Positions 1-9,184 are shown, numbered from the stretch's first letter. The stretch is 64,000 nucleotides of DNA from DASQZT01 sp963728965 (GCA_963728965.1 CAVSMH010000012.1:744001-808000); one strand, 5' to 3'. Notes: generated from the letters alone by a model not told the origin. Numbers and translations: made by a program.

Positions 1-993
1 CACCGGAAAACTGCCTTCGCCGTAGCGCGGCTCGCGGTACGCCTCCTGTAAATGCAGCGGCACCGGGTAATGAATCCCGTATTGCACCCCGGCGGCATCC
101 AGGGACTGTTGCAAAGCGGCACGGTTGGAGGTCCGCACCGCGTACACGTTGTAGACGTGGTGCGCGTATGGCATCTGGCGGGGCACCTGCACCGCCGGCG
201 CCAGCAGCCGCGCATAGGCGTCGGCACAGGCCCGCCGCGCGTCGTTCCAGCGGTCCAGGTAGCGGAGTTTGACGCGCAGAATGGCTCCCTGCATGCCTTC
301 CATCCGATAATTGAAGCCGCGGAGCTGGTGGAAGTAGCGGCGGTCGGAGCCCCAGTCTCGAAGCAGTCGAATGGTCCGCGCGAATTCGGCATGGTTAGTG
401 ACCACCGCGCCCCCTTCGCCATACGTTCCCAGGTTCTTGGCGGGATAAAAGCTGAAGGTGGCCATGTCGCCCATGCTCCCCGCGGGCCGGCCCTTGTAGC
501 GGGCGCCGTGCGCTTGCGCCGCATCCTCGATCACCAGCAGCCCGTGGCGGCGCGCGATTTCCAGAATCGGGTCCATATCGGCCGGCTGGCCGAACAGGTG
601 CACCGGGATGATGGCCTTCGTCCGGGGTGTGATGGCCGCCTCGATCTGGCCAGGGTCCATGTTGAACGTCTCCGGCTCGATATCGACGTAGACCGGCGCG
701 GCACCGGCATAATAGATCGCGGCGACGGTGGCGACAAACGTGAAAGGCACGGTGATGACTTCGTCGCCTGCACCGATTCCGCCGGCCAGCAGCGCCAGGT
801 GCAGCGCGCTCGTTCCGGAGTTGACCGCCACCGCGTGGTCCACCCGGCAGAACGCCGCGAAGTCCCGCTCGAAACCCGCCACCTCGGGCCCCAGAATGAA
901 CGTACTGTTTTCGAGCACCCGGCCGACCGCTTCATCGATCTCGGGTTTTATGGCGTGATACTGCGCCTTCAGGTCCTGAAAAGGAACGGTCAT
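1..993 (-). CDS. DegT/DnrJ/EryC1 family sugar aminotransferase (C-terminus off window)
   Basis: PLP-dependent aminotransferase of the DegT/DnrJ/EryC1 (ArnB/PseC) fold, which aminates keto-sugar nucleotides for glycan building. The reading frame is open from an ATG at 993 to base 1 (331 codons), so the 3' end is missing. It begins MTVPFQDLKAQYHAIKPEI, shows the NSGTSALHLAL phosphate-binding stretch, the GDEVITVPFTFVAT segment, VIEDAAQAHGA, and FSFYPAKNLG with the Lys expected to carry PLP. The gene starts 7 bp after the stop of the PilT-like gene, so the two are probably co-transcribed. The substrate cannot be told from sequence; a role in the glycan loci of this window is an inference. Confidence 0.9.
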   Translation of the reverse strand, partial: MTVPFQDLKAQYHAIKPEIDEAVGRVLENSTFILGPEVAGFERDFAAFCRVDHAVAVNSGTSALHLALLAGGIGAGDEVITVPFTFVATVAAIYYAGAAPVYVDIEPETFNMDPGQIEAAITPRTKAIIPVHLFGQPADMDPILEIARRHGLLVIEDAAQAHGARYKGRPAGSMGDMATFSFYPAKNLGTYGEGGAVVTNHAEFARTIRLLRDWGSDRRYFHQLRGFNYRMEGMQGAILRVKLRYLDRWNDARRACADAYARLLAPAVQVPRQMPYAHHVYNVYAVRTSNRAALQQSLDAAGVQYGIHYPVPLHLQEAYREPRYGEGSFPV

Positions 994-1000
994 GAACCCA

Positions 1001-2200
1001 CTATCCCAGGTATCGCACCAGGTCGTCCGTCCGGAAGCAGTGCGCCAACGCGGTCTCGCGGCTGATCCGCCCGCCGCGCACAAGCTCCGCCAGCGACTGT
1101 TCCATCGTCATCATGCCCTCGGCCCGGCCCACCGAGATCTGCGAGCGAAGCTGGTGGTCGTCGCCCTTGCGGATCAGCGCGCGCACCGCGTCGCTCGCGA
1201 TCATGATCTCCACCGCCGGCCACCGCGACACCCCGTCCGTCCCGGGCACCAGTTGCTGCGCGATCACCGCCCCCAGCGCCAGCGACAACTGCTGCCGGAT
1301 CTGCGGCTGGCTGGCCGCCGAAAACGAATCCAGAATGCGCGCCACCGCCTGCACCGCGTCGTTGGTGTGCAGCGTGGAGAGCACCAGGTGGCCCGTCTCC
1401 GCCGCCGTCAGGGCCGTGGCCATAGTCTCGGCATCGCGCATCTCCCCCACCAGAATCACGTCCGGAGTCTGCCGCATGATGCTGCGCAGCGCCACCGCGA
1501 AATCGGGCGTGTCGCGCCCTACTTCGATCTGCTCGAAGATCGACGTCCGGTTGGCGTGCTGGTACTCGATCGGGTCTTCAATCGTGACCACGTGGGCGGC
1601 ACGCCGCGCGTTCACGATGTCGATCAAGGCCGCCATCGTCGAAGACTTGCCCACCCCGGCCGCCCCCGTTACCAGCACCAGACCCTGGCGCCGCTCGGCC
1701 AGCTTCGCCAGCGAGGCCGGAAGGTGCAGCGAATCGAGCGACGGAATCCGTGAAGGCAGCAGCCGGATGCTTGCTGCCAGAGTGCCGCGCTGATGGTGGA
1801 TGTTGATGCGGAACCGCCCCAGGTTCTCCCGGACGAAGCCCAGATCGACGGTCTTGTTCTTCTGCAAATCCTCGAGTTGACGGGGCTCGAGCAGCGGCAG
1901 CACGAGACTGCGCACATCCTCCGGGTCGAGCGCAGCGCCGCTGGTCGCCACGAGTCCCCCGTTGATGCGCAGCATCGCCGGAGTGCCTGCCACCAGCAGC
2001 ACATCCGACGCGTTATGGTTGGCCGCGGTCTGCAGCAGTTCTTCGAGCGACGCCGAAACCACCTGCCCGGTTTCCCGCCGCGTGGGCGATTTCTGGCTCG
2101 GCGCGGCGCGGTTCAGCTCCGCCACGATCTTGGAAAGCTCGCTGTCGTATCCCCCCATAAGCTCTCTTCGCAGTATAACGGCGGGAGCGCCTTCGCTCAC
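1001..2200 (-). CDS. pilT: PilT/PilU-type twitching-motility ATPase
   Basis: Hexameric secretion ATPase of the PilT group that powers type IV pilus retraction at the inner membrane. The N-terminal domain (about residues 50-150, SDVLLVAGTPAMLRINGGL) is followed by the RecA-like core with Walker A GAAGVGKSS (about residues 179-187), the Asp box TIEDPIEYQH, Walker B VILVGEMRD and the His-box region TGHLVLSTLHTNDA. Length (399 aa) fits the family. The GTG at 2200 has GGAGG close upstream; an ATG at 2158 (MGGYDSELSK) is an alternative start. No other pilus genes are visible nearby, so PilT versus PilU is open. Confidence 0.9.
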   Translation of the reverse strand: MSEGAPAVILRRELMGGYDSELSKIVAELNRAAPSQKSPTRRETGQVVSASLEELLQTAANHNASDVLLVAGTPAMLRINGGLVATSGAALDPEDVRSLVLPLLEPRQLEDLQKNKTVDLGFVRENLGRFRINIHHQRGTLAASIRLLPSRIPSLDSLHLPASLAKLAERRQGLVLVTGAAGVGKSSTMAALIDIVNARRAAHVVTIEDPIEYQHANRTSIFEQIEVGRDTPDFAVALRSIMRQTPDVILVGEMRDAETMATALTAAETGHLVLSTLHTNDAVQAVARILDSFSAASQPQIRQQLSLALGAVIAQQLVPGTDGVSRWPAVEIMIASDAVRALIRKGDDHQLRSQISVGRAEGMMTMEQSLAELVRGGRISRETALAHCFRTDDLVRYLG

Positions 2201-2258
2201 TTGCCTCCGCTTTCACGAACGTTTAGCCTCGAAATAGGTCCCGCGGTAGGATCCGACT

Positions 2259-2855
2259 GTGAAACTGCTTATCTTCTCCGATATCCATACGGATTGGAAG
2301 ACGCTCGAGCGCCTGCTGGACGTCGAGGCCGATTATTACGTCGCCGCCGGCGATCAGGCCACCTGGGAGCGGGGCCTCGACCGTTGCGGCGAAATCCTGC
2401 AAAAGCGCGCCGACCGCGTTTACGTGTTGCCCGGCAACCACGAATCCGCCTCCGATGTATCCCGCATGTGTGCGCGCTACGGCCTTCACGATTTCCATCA
2501 GCGGCATTTTTCCGTCGGCAAATGGCACGTCGCCGGGCTGGGCTATTCCAATCCCACCCCGTTCAACACGCCCGGTGAATACACCGAGCAGCAGATTGCC
2601 GACCGCCTGCAACGCTTCGCCGAGCTCGATCCGCTCGTGCTCATCTGCCATGCGCCTCCCTTCGATACGCCCCTCGACCAGATCCGCGCCGGCGCCCATG
2701 CCGGCTCGCGGTCGGTGCGCGAGTTCATCGACCGGAACCAGCCGTCGTATTTCTTCTGCGGCCACATTCATGAGGCCGAAGGCGTGGCCACCCAGGTCGG
2801 AAAGACGCGCGCTTGGAATGTCGGCAAGAAGGGCCATCTGCTAGAATTGGATTGA
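2259..2855 (+). CDS. Calcineurin-like metallophosphoesterase, small
   Basis: A 198-aa protein with the full metallophosphoesterase motif set: FSDIHTDW near the N-terminus, AAGDQ, LPGNHES, the single His of ICHAPP, and CGHIHEAEG near the C-terminus. These provide the dinuclear metal ligands and the catalytic His. The family hydrolyses phosphomono- or diesters; the substrate is unknown here. The stop lies 7 bp before the prfB start on the same strand, so the two may share a transcript. No signal peptide is visible, so it is probably cytoplasmic. Confidence 0.85.
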   Translation: MKLLIFSDIHTDWKTLERLLDVEADYYVAAGDQATWERGLDRCGEILQKRADRVYVLPGNHESASDVSRMCARYGLHDFHQRHFSVGKWHVAGLGYSNPTPFNTPGEYTEQQIADRLQRFAELDPLVLICHAPPFDTPLDQIRAGAHAGSRSVREFIDRNQPSYFFCGHIHEAEGVATQVGKTRAWNVGKKGHLLELD

Positions 2856-2862
2856 AACTTCC

Positions 2863-3997
2863 ATGACCCTTGAAGAGTTGGATCGCGAATACCAGCCCCT
2901 CCGCGAAAAGGCGCTCGCCGTGCGGAGGTATCTTTGACGCCCCCGAACAGAAACGCAAGTTAGTCCAGACCGAAGAACAGGTCTCCTCGCCCACGTTCTG
3001 GCTGCAGCCCGAAAAAAGTCAGAAGGTGATGCAGGACCGCAAACGGCTCGAGGAGGCCGTCGCCAACGACGACCGCATCCGCTCCCTGACCGACGATCTC
3101 GATACCCTGTTCGAGCTCGCCCACGAAGGCGAAAACGTCGCCGCCGACCTGGAACGCGACCTCAAGTCGTACAGCGAACTCCTCGAGCGCCTGGAGACCA
3201 CCATGCTCCTCTCCGGCGAAAACGACGAGCGCAGCGCCATCGTCACCATCCACCCCGGCGCGGGCGGCACCGAAAGCCAGGACTGGGCCGAAATGCTGCT
3301 CCGCATGTATCTGCGCTGGGCCGAGCGCGACGGCTACCAGACCGTGATCACCGACCGGCTGGAAGGAGAAGGTGCCGGCATCAAGTCCGCCACCTTCGAA
3401 GTCAACGGCGAAAACGCCTACGGGATGCTTCAGTCCGAAATCGGCGTTCACCGCCTCGTGCGCATTTCGCCGTTTGACGCGAACGCGCGCCGCCACACCT
3501 CCTTCGCCTCCGTCTTCGTCTACCCGCAGGTGGACGATGCAATCAGAATCGATATCAAACTGGACGATCTCCGCATCGATACCTTCCGGTCTTCGGGCGC
3601 CGGCGGCCAGCACGTCAATATGACCGATTCGGCCGTGCGCATCACCCACTTTCCCACCGGCATCGTGGTGCAATGCCAGAACGAGCGGTCGCAGCACAAG
3701 AATCGCGACAGCGCCTTCAAGCAGCTCCGCGCGCGCCTCTATGAGCACGAGCTCGAAAAGAAACGCGAGGAGACCCGCAAGACCGAGGATTCCAAGCTCG
3801 ACATCAACTTCGGCAGCCAGATTCGCAACTACGTGCTGGCGCCGTACCGCCTGATCAAGGATGTCCGCAGTAAACTGTCGCTGGGCGATGTGGACCGGGT
3901 CCTCGACGGCGACCTCGACCCGCTGATTCACGCCTTCCTGGTGTGGCGCAGGACCGGCAAGACCGCCGGCGACGGCAAGGACGATCTTCCCGAGTGA
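2863..3997 (+). CDS. prfB: Peptide chain release factor 2, expressed by programmed +1 frameshift
   Basis: RF2 recognises UGA and UAA stops and triggers peptide release. The ATG at 2863 opens a 24-codon first frame (MTLEELDREYQPLREK...) ending at an in-frame TGA at 2935-2937. Reading shifts +1 at CTT-T-GAC and continues FDAPEQKRKLVQTEEQ to the stop at 3995-3997, giving about 377 aa. The second frame has the SPF codon-reading tripeptide (RISPFDANARRH) and the catalytic GGQ (SSGAGGQHVNMTDSAV). A start placed in the downstream frame alone would give a wrong N-terminus. The stop overlaps the GTG of the next gene (GTGA). Confidence 0.96.
2923..2938 (+). promoter_or_regulatory. RF2 autoregulatory +1 frameshift site
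   Basis: The stretch CGGAGGTATCTTTGAC contains an internal Shine-Dalgarno-like GGAGG, a short spacer, the slippery CTT, and an in-frame TGA followed by C. This is the canonical prfB recoding signal: when RF2 is scarce the ribosome pauses at TGA and slips +1, when RF2 is abundant translation stops at codon 25. The codons on either side match RF2 protein sequence in the two frames, so this is not a sequencing frameshift. Confidence 0.95.
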
Positions 3998-4878
3998 GTG
4001 TCGAACACGCCGCGGCGCTGATTCGCGCGGGCAAGCTCGTCGCCTTTCCCACCGAAACCGTCTACGGGCTCGGCGCCAATGCGCTCGATGCCGCCGCCGT
4101 CGAGCGGATCTTCGCCGTCAAGGGACGTCCCCGCACCAGCCCCCTCATCGTTCATGTGGATTCGGTCCCGATGGCCCGCGCCCTCGCCTCGCGCTGGCCG
4201 GATGCGGCCGAAGCACTGGCGCGGCGTTACTGGCCAGGCCCGCTGACGCTGGTGCTCCCCAAACGCGCGCACGTTCCCGATATCGTGACCGCCGGCTTGG
4301 GCACCGTCGGAATCCGCATGCCCGCTCATCCCCTGGCGCTGGAGTTGATCCGCATCGCCGGCGTGCCCATCGCCGCGCCCAGCGCCAACCGGTTCACCGC
4401 GCTTTCGCCCACCGCCGCCGCCCATATCCCGGAAGCGCTGGCCGACTATGTGTTGGATGGAGGACCGGCGCGCGTCGGTATCGAGTCCACCGTGCTGTCG
4501 CTCGCCGCCGAGCCGGCCGTGCTGTTGCGCCCGGGCGTGATTCCACTTCCCGAAATGGAAGCGCTCGTAGGCCCCATCGCCGTGGCGGAATCGCCCGGCG
4601 CCGGCGCCCACCCCTCGCCCGGCATGCACCAGCGTCACTATAGCCCCGCCACGCCGCTCTATCTGCTGCGCGCCGGCGAGCGCCCGCCCGCCGGACGCGG
4701 CGCGTTCCTCCGCATCGGCCGCGAAATGCCCGCCGATCCCCTGGCCTACGCCTCCGTCCTCTACGAAACCCTGCACCGCCTGGATGCCGAGCACCGCGAC
4801 TGGATCGCCGTTGAGCTGCCGCCCGAAACGCCGGAATGGGCGGGCGTCCTCGACCGCTTGCGGCGCGCCGGCGGATAG
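3994..4878 (+). CDS. L-threonylcarbamoyladenylate synthase (Sua5/YrdC/TsaC family)
   Basis: Makes threonylcarbamoyl-AMP from threonine, bicarbonate and ATP, the first step of the t6A37 modification of ANN-decoding tRNAs. The YrdC domain fills the first ~190 residues with GKLVAFPTETVYGLGANAL, FAVKGRPRTSPLIVH, YWPGPLTLVL, GIRMPAHPLAL and APSANRF. The C-terminal ~90 residues (HPSPGMHQRHYSPATPLYLL) match the Sua5-type extension, which makes it longer than plain TsaC. The GTG at 3994 shares GTGA with the prfB stop, giving translational coupling. The first residues of the mature protein are VSVEHAAALIRAG. Confidence 0.92.
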   Translation: MSVEHAAALIRAGKLVAFPTETVYGLGANALDAAAVERIFAVKGRPRTSPLIVHVDSVPMARALASRWPDAAEALARRYWPGPLTLVLPKRAHVPDIVTAGLGTVGIRMPAHPLALELIRIAGVPIAAPSANRFTALSPTAAAHIPEALADYVLDGGPARVGIESTVLSLAAEPAVLLRPGVIPLPEMEALVGPIAVAESPGAGAHPSPGMHQRHYSPATPLYLLRAGERPPAGRGAFLRIGREMPADPLAYASVLYETLHRLDAEHRDWIAVELPPETPEWAGVLDRLRRAGG

Positions 4879-4950
4879 CGGTACGGCCCACGCGTGCCTC
4901 TGCAATTGTGACTATTCCTTCCATGGCCCCCGGGTTGCTCCTTTCCCGGC

Positions 4951-5208
4951 ATGTTTGGTCTGATCGGCTGGATTATTTTTGGCGCGCTCGTGGGACTCGT
5001 CGCCAAGCTCTTGCACCCCGGGAGAGATCCCGGCGGATTCATTATCACCATCCTGATCGGGATTGCGGGCTCGCTGCTCGGCGGCTTCCTCGGGCGCGCC
5101 ATCGGCCTCTACCGGCAGGGCCAGGGCGCCGGGTTCATTATGTCGGTGCTGGGCGCTATCGTCCTGCTCGTGATCTATCACGCCATCGCCGGCCGCCGCG
5201 TGGCATAG
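4951..5208 (+). CDS. GlsB/YeaQ/YmgE family small membrane protein
   Basis: An 85-aa protein with three hydrophobic, glycine-rich segments (GLIGWIIFGALVGLVAKLL, ITILIGIAGSLLGGFLGRA, FIMSVLGAIVLLVIYHAI). This is the pattern of the transglycosylase-associated / YeaQ-YmgE family of inner-membrane stress proteins. The GRDPGG loop between segments 1 and 2 is typical. Molecular function of the family is poorly known. No strong ribosome binding site precedes the ATG. Confidence 0.85.
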   Translation: MFGLIGWIIFGALVGLVAKLLHPGRDPGGFIITILIGIAGSLLGGFLGRAIGLYRQGQGAGFIMSVLGAIVLLVIYHAIAGRRVA

Positions 5209-5224
5209 ACGTTACAATGCGTAG

Positions 5225-6112
5225 GTGGAACCGCCCAACCTGCGCACCGCAATCGTTCGTGGCCTGGAGCTCGCCCTGTGGGAGTGGCCGGGAGACGGTC
5301 CCGCCCTCCTCTTTGCTCATGCCACAGGCTTTCACGGGCGTTGCTGGGATCAGGTGATCCGGCGCTTGCCCGGGCGGCGCGCCGTCGCCGTCGAGTTTCG
5401 CGGCCACGGCCGCAGCGCCAAACCCGATCCCCCCTACGAGTGGGATTCCTTCGGCGCCGATTTGGCCGCAGTTGCAAGTAAGTTGCAACTGGAGGGCGCC
5501 GTCGGCGTGGGGCATTCCATGGGCGGCCATTCGCTCGTCGCCGCGGCCGCCCTGCTCGGCCCCGAAGCCTTCTCCGCGCTGGTCCTGATCGATCCCACCA
5601 TTTTTCCTGCCCCGTACTATCGCGTTCCCATGGCCGCCGCCGATTTCATCCGTCGCCGCCGCAATACCTGGCGGTCGGCGGACGAAATGTTCGTGAGCTT
5701 CCGCGTACGCCGCCCGTTCGATTCCTGGGACCCCGCCGTGCTTCGCGACTATTGCCGGTTCGGATTGCTCCCGCGCGATCAGGAGTTCGTGCTGGCCTGT
5801 CCCCCCGCCGTCGAAGCGTCCATCTACGAGCACTCCCATTCGCCGCGCGCGGATCTGTACGCGTCGATTCCCTCCATCCCCGCACCGGTCATCGTCCTCC
5901 GCTCGGACAACCCCTGGAACCCCGGCGCCTTCAACCTCGGTGCTTCCCCCACCGCTCCCGACCTGGCATCGAAATTCCAGCATGGCACCGACCGCCTGCT
6001 GGCCGGCCGCGACCACTACATTCCCATGCAGTCCCCGGATCTCGTCGCCGGCGTCATCGCCGAGGTCATTTCTGGTCGAACAGCGCCGCCCGGCGGATAC
6101 GCTCTCCCTTAA
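5225..6112 (+). CDS. Alpha/beta-fold hydrolase
   Basis: A 295-aa alpha/beta hydrolase with the oxyanion-hole region LLFAHATGFHG, the strand-turn EFRGHGRSAKP, and the nucleophile elbow GHSMGG. The late Asp and His lie in the C-terminal third (RSDNPWNPG; GRDHYIPMQ). It starts with GTG at 5225. The substrate is not predictable; the family includes esterases, epoxide hydrolases and haloperoxidase-like enzymes. Its last 47 bp overlap tail-to-tail with the end of the permease-amidohydrolase gene on the other strand, so the C-termini of both are encoded by the same DNA. Confidence 0.85.
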   Translation: MEPPNLRTAIVRGLELALWEWPGDGPALLFAHATGFHGRCWDQVIRRLPGRRAVAVEFRGHGRSAKPDPPYEWDSFGADLAAVASKLQLEGAVGVGHSMGGHSLVAAAALLGPEAFSALVLIDPTIFPAPYYRVPMAAADFIRRRRNTWRSADEMFVSFRVRRPFDSWDPAVLRDYCRFGLLPRDQEFVLACPPAVEASIYEHSHSPRADLYASIPSIPAPVIVLRSDNPWNPGAFNLGASPTAPDLASKFQHGTDRLLAGRDHYIPMQSPDLVAGVIAEVISGRTAPPGGYALP

Positions 6113-8264
6113 ACACCACCAGCGAAATCCGTTCGGTGGCGGAGATGTCTTCGAGCGGGTTGCCGTCCACCAGCAGCAAGTTCGCCTCCAGCCCTTTGCG
6201 GATCGCCCCGAAGCGGCTCTCGGCGTGGAGCAGCCTGGCGCCGTTCAGGGTCGCCGCCGCCAGGGCCACCCGCGCGGGAATTCCCGCCTTCACCCATAAC
6301 TGCAACTCATGATGCAGCGCGGGGCCGGGGAACACCATCGGGTTTCCCGCATCCGTCCCCATCACCAAACCCACCCCCGCCTTCCAGGCGCGCAACAGGT
6401 TGGCGGTGGCCTGTTCCAGGGCGGACTGGAAGATCGCCGCCCTGGCCGTATCCGCGCCTCTGCCGGCGGCCACGAACTCCCGTGTGGCCATGAGCACGTT
6501 CCCCGCCACCGCCTGCTGCACCAGCGTCCGGTTCAACGCCCCCGCATTGCCGCTGAAATAGCCCGCATACGCTTCCGCCACGCCCAGCGTCGGATCGAGC
6601 CACGTGCCCTGGCGGACCATCCGCTGTAACACCGCCTCGGGAATGTCACCGCGCCAGGAGCCGTGTTCGATCGAATCCGACCCGATCTCGACCGCATCCG
6701 TGACATCGCGGGCATCCCCGGTGTGTGTGGACAGGGGCAGCCGTTGGGCGCGCGCCTCCTCGGCCACCGACCGCACCAGCAGCAGGTCGAATCGATCGTA
6801 CAGCATCCCCTCGCCCCAACCGGCTTCGAGAATGGCTTTGATGCCGTCCACCCCGGCCGCCTTGAGCTCGCGCACCTGCCGCCGCGCCTCCTCGGGCGTT
6901 TTGGGCGTGCGCACCAGTTGCTGCGCTGCCTGGCCCCGCATCGCTTCCGGCAGGTATTCGGTGAACTCCGTGCCGTGGCCGCGCTGCGCCGTGAACATGG
7001 GCCCGCAGATGAAAAGCTCCGCTCCCAGCCGGCTGCCATCTGCAATTCGTTTGCGGAGCGCCCGCGATGGCTCGAGCTGGTCGCCCGCGCTGCGGGCAGC
7101 CGTGATGCCGCTGTACAGTAGCGCCGCCGCCGAATGCGCCATCGCCTTCTCGGGCCGGTAGTCGTCTTCGGAGCTGGACAGGCCCCCCACCGATCCCAGG
7201 TGCACGTGCGCGTCGACGAAGCCGGGCAGCAGCGTCTTGCCCGCGCCTTCCACTACCTCCGCGCTCAGTGCCTCCGCATCCGGCGCCGCTCCCCGGTACA
7301 CCTCGACGATCTTCCCGTCCCGCACCAGCACCGCGCCGTTCTCGATCACCGTACCGTCGCCGACGAACACCCGCGTATGCCGGATCAGGAACGCTCCCGC
7401 GCGCTGCAAATCGCGATAGAACGCCTGGTTCTGGCCGATATGCTCCTTGCTGTACGCGCGGAAGCAGCCCATTGCCAGGAACGGCCCGAGCACCGCCAGC
7501 ACCCACAGCTTGTTGCGCGGAGGAATCTTGTCGTCCTTCTCCCAACGGAAGAGCTGCACCGCCAGAAACGTCCCCACCACCGTCGAGACCATCAGTGCGC
7601 CCACCGCCAGTCCGTGATCGAATACCGTCTGATGGCGGAAAAAGATGCCCTGAAATCCGGTGACCAGATACGCCGCCGGCGTGAACTCGGCGAACGTCTG
7701 CGCCCACTTCGGCAGAATCGCCGAGGGCACCGTCGCCCCGCTCAGGATCAGCATCGGCATGTACAGCAACTGAATGGCAATCATCGCCTCCTGCATGGTG
7801 TTGGTCACCGCCGCCAGAATCAGCCCGATGGCCCGAAACGCGCACACCCCCAGCGACACCATGAAGAACAGCGAAATCCAGTTGCTCGGAAACGGCATGC
7901 CGTACTTGAAATGCGAAAGGCCGATCAGCAGGATTGGCACCGGCAGATACAGCAACCACCCGCTCACCATCGCCGCCATCAGAATGGGCAGCGGCGTGAT
8001 CGGCGTCACCTTGAATCGCCGCAGGATATTCGCCTCGCGCTCCTGCACCGACCGCATTCCCGCGCCCCACAGTCCGTTCCCCAGGATCCCCATGGTCAGC
8101 ACCGTCCCCACGAAGTACGCGATGCCGCTGCCCGTCCCGGCTTTGAAAAGCTCTGCGAACGCGAAAAAGAACAGGAACGGAAACAGGTAGTTGAAAAAAA
8201 GCACGGAGCGGTCGCGCAGGGTAAGCTGCATGTTGCTCCGGAATAGGGCGATGTAGGCTCTCAT
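6066..8264 (-). CDS. Fusion protein: ABC-2 type permease + metal-dependent amidohydrolase
   Basis: A single 732-aa frame. Residues 1-~275 form an ABC-2 permease with about six to seven membrane segments (VLFFNYLFPFLFFFAFAELF near the N-terminus, last at about 253-268) and the ABC-2 hallmark REANILRRFKVTPITPLPI. Residues ~290-732 form an imidazolonepropionase/prolidase-like amidohydrolase. Its metal-site residues are intact: His353 and His355 (DAHVHLG), Lys476 (GIKAILEAG), His514 (STHTGD), His534 (SIEHGS) and Asp638 (MGTDAGNP). The start overlaps the stop of the partner ATPase gene by ATGA. No stop or restart lies between the domains, so a true fusion is likely. If the hydrolase follows the last membrane segment, its side of the membrane depends on topology, which is not certain. 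Confidence 0.88.
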   Translation of the reverse strand: MRAYIALFRSNMQLTLRDRSVLFFNYLFPFLFFFAFAELFKAGTGSGIAYFVGTVLTMGILGNGLWGAGMRSVQEREANILRRFKVTPITPLPILMAAMVSGWLLYLPVPILLIGLSHFKYGMPFPSNWISLFFMVSLGVCAFRAIGLILAAVTNTMQEAMIAIQLLYMPMLILSGATVPSAILPKWAQTFAEFTPAAYLVTGFQGIFFRHQTVFDHGLAVGALMVSTVVGTFLAVQLFRWEKDDKIPPRNKLWVLAVLGPFLAMGCFRAYSKEHIGQNQAFYRDLQRAGAFLIRHTRVFVGDGTVIENGAVLVRDGKIVEVYRGAAPDAEALSAEVVEGAGKTLLPGFVDAHVHLGSVGGLSSSEDDYRPEKAMAHSAAALLYSGITAARSAGDQLEPSRALRKRIADGSRLGAELFICGPMFTAQRGHGTEFTEYLPEAMRGQAAQQLVRTPKTPEEARRQVRELKAAGVDGIKAILEAGWGEGMLYDRFDLLLVRSVAEEARAQRLPLSTHTGDARDVTDAVEIGSDSIEHGSWRGDIPEAVLQRMVRQGTWLDPTLGVAEAYAGYFSGNAGALNRTLVQQAVAGNVLMATREFVAAGRGADTARAAIFQSALEQATANLLRAWKAGVGLVMGTDAGNPMVFPGPALHHELQLWVKAGIPARVALAAATLNGARLLHAESRFGAIRKGLEANLLLVDGNPLEDISATERISLVVFKGERIRRAALFDQK

Positions 8265-9184
8265 TCGCGCAGGCTCTTTCCCGTGAGGGCGATGAACGCT
8301 TCTTCCAGCGTGGGCCGCCGGATCCGGATATCGGCCAGCTCCAGGCCGTTTTCATCCAGCCACCGCACCATGGCTACCACCGCGCGGGCCGGGCGCCGCG
8401 ATACCACCGCGATGCGCGTATGCTCGTCGTTCAGCAGGATTCGTTCCGCGTTCGGCCACTCCGGCACATAGCCGTTCTCGAGAGGCCGCGAAAGCTCCAC
8501 TTCGATGGTCGAGCTCGCCAGCGTCCTTTCCTGGATTTCGCGCGGCGTGCCCATGGCGATGATCCGGCCTTCGTCCACGATCGCCACGCGGTCGCAGAGT
8601 TTCTCGGCCTCTTCAATGTAGTGAGTAGTGAGCAGGATCGTTCGCCGCTCGCGCCGCAGGGCCTGCACCAGTTCGTGGATTTCGAGCCGTGCCTGCGGGT
8701 CGAGCCCCGCCGAGGGCTCATCCAGAAACAGTACCTGCGGATCGTTCAGCAGCGCCAGGGCCAGCGCCAGCCGCTGCTTTTGCCCGCCCGAGAGCTGCGC
8801 GTACTGCGCCTCGCGCTTCTCCCAGAGTTGCAGGCGCTTGAGAATCTCGGGCGCATCCACCGTCCGCGTATACAGGCTGGCGAACAGCGCGATGGCTTCG
8901 CGCACTTTGATCTTATCCTGAAGCCGCGTCGACTGAAGGCACACGCCGATGCGGTCCTTCACCTGCAGCGGCTGCACCTCCGGGTCATACCCAAGCACCG
9001 AAACCATGCCCCCGCTCCGCGCGCGAAGCCCCTCCAAAATCTCAATGGTCGTGGTCTTGCCGGCGCCGTTCGGGCCCAGAAGTCCGAACACTTCCCCGGC
9101 GTTTACTTCGAAATCGATGCCCTTAACAGCTGCCAGGGAGCCATAGCTTTTCTTCAGTCCCGCAACCTGGATGGGGGATTCCAC
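8261..9184 (-). CDS. ABC transporter ATP-binding protein (ABC-2 exporter type)
   Basis: A 307-aa ATPase of the drug/antibiotic-exporter class. It has Walker A GPNGAGKTTT, the Q-loop (CLQSTRLQDK), ABC signature LSGGQKQR, Walker B VLFLDEPSAGLDP and the switch His in LTTHYIEEAE. A ~90-residue C-terminal extension ends the protein, as in CcmA/DrrA-like ATPases. It lies directly upstream of, and overlaps by 4 bp, the permease-amidohydrolase fusion, which is therefore its membrane partner. The exported substrate is unknown. Confidence 0.93.
   Translation of the reverse strand: MESPIQVAGLKKSYGSLAAVKGIDFEVNAGEVFGLLGPNGAGKTTTIEILEGLRARSGGMVSVLGYDPEVQPLQVKDRIGVCLQSTRLQDKIKVREAIALFASLYTRTVDAPEILKRLQLWEKREAQYAQLSGGQKQRLALALALLNDPQVLFLDEPSAGLDPQARLEIHELVQALRRERRTILLTTHYIEEAEKLCDRVAIVDEGRIIAMGTPREIQERTLASSTIEVELSRPLENGYVPEWPNAERILLNDEHTRIAVVSRRPARAVVAMVRWLDENGLELADIRIRRPTLEEAFIALTGKSLRE

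Noticed and set aside
52..1065. Plus-strand frame across the aminotransferase gene
   Set aside because: Low-complexity His/Arg/Gly-rich shadow; the minus strand encodes a full set of aminotransferase motifs.
2870..3997. prfB called from an ATG at 2870 in the second frame
   Set aside because: That N-terminus is not RF2-like; the true start is ATG 2863 in the first frame with the programmed shift at 2935.
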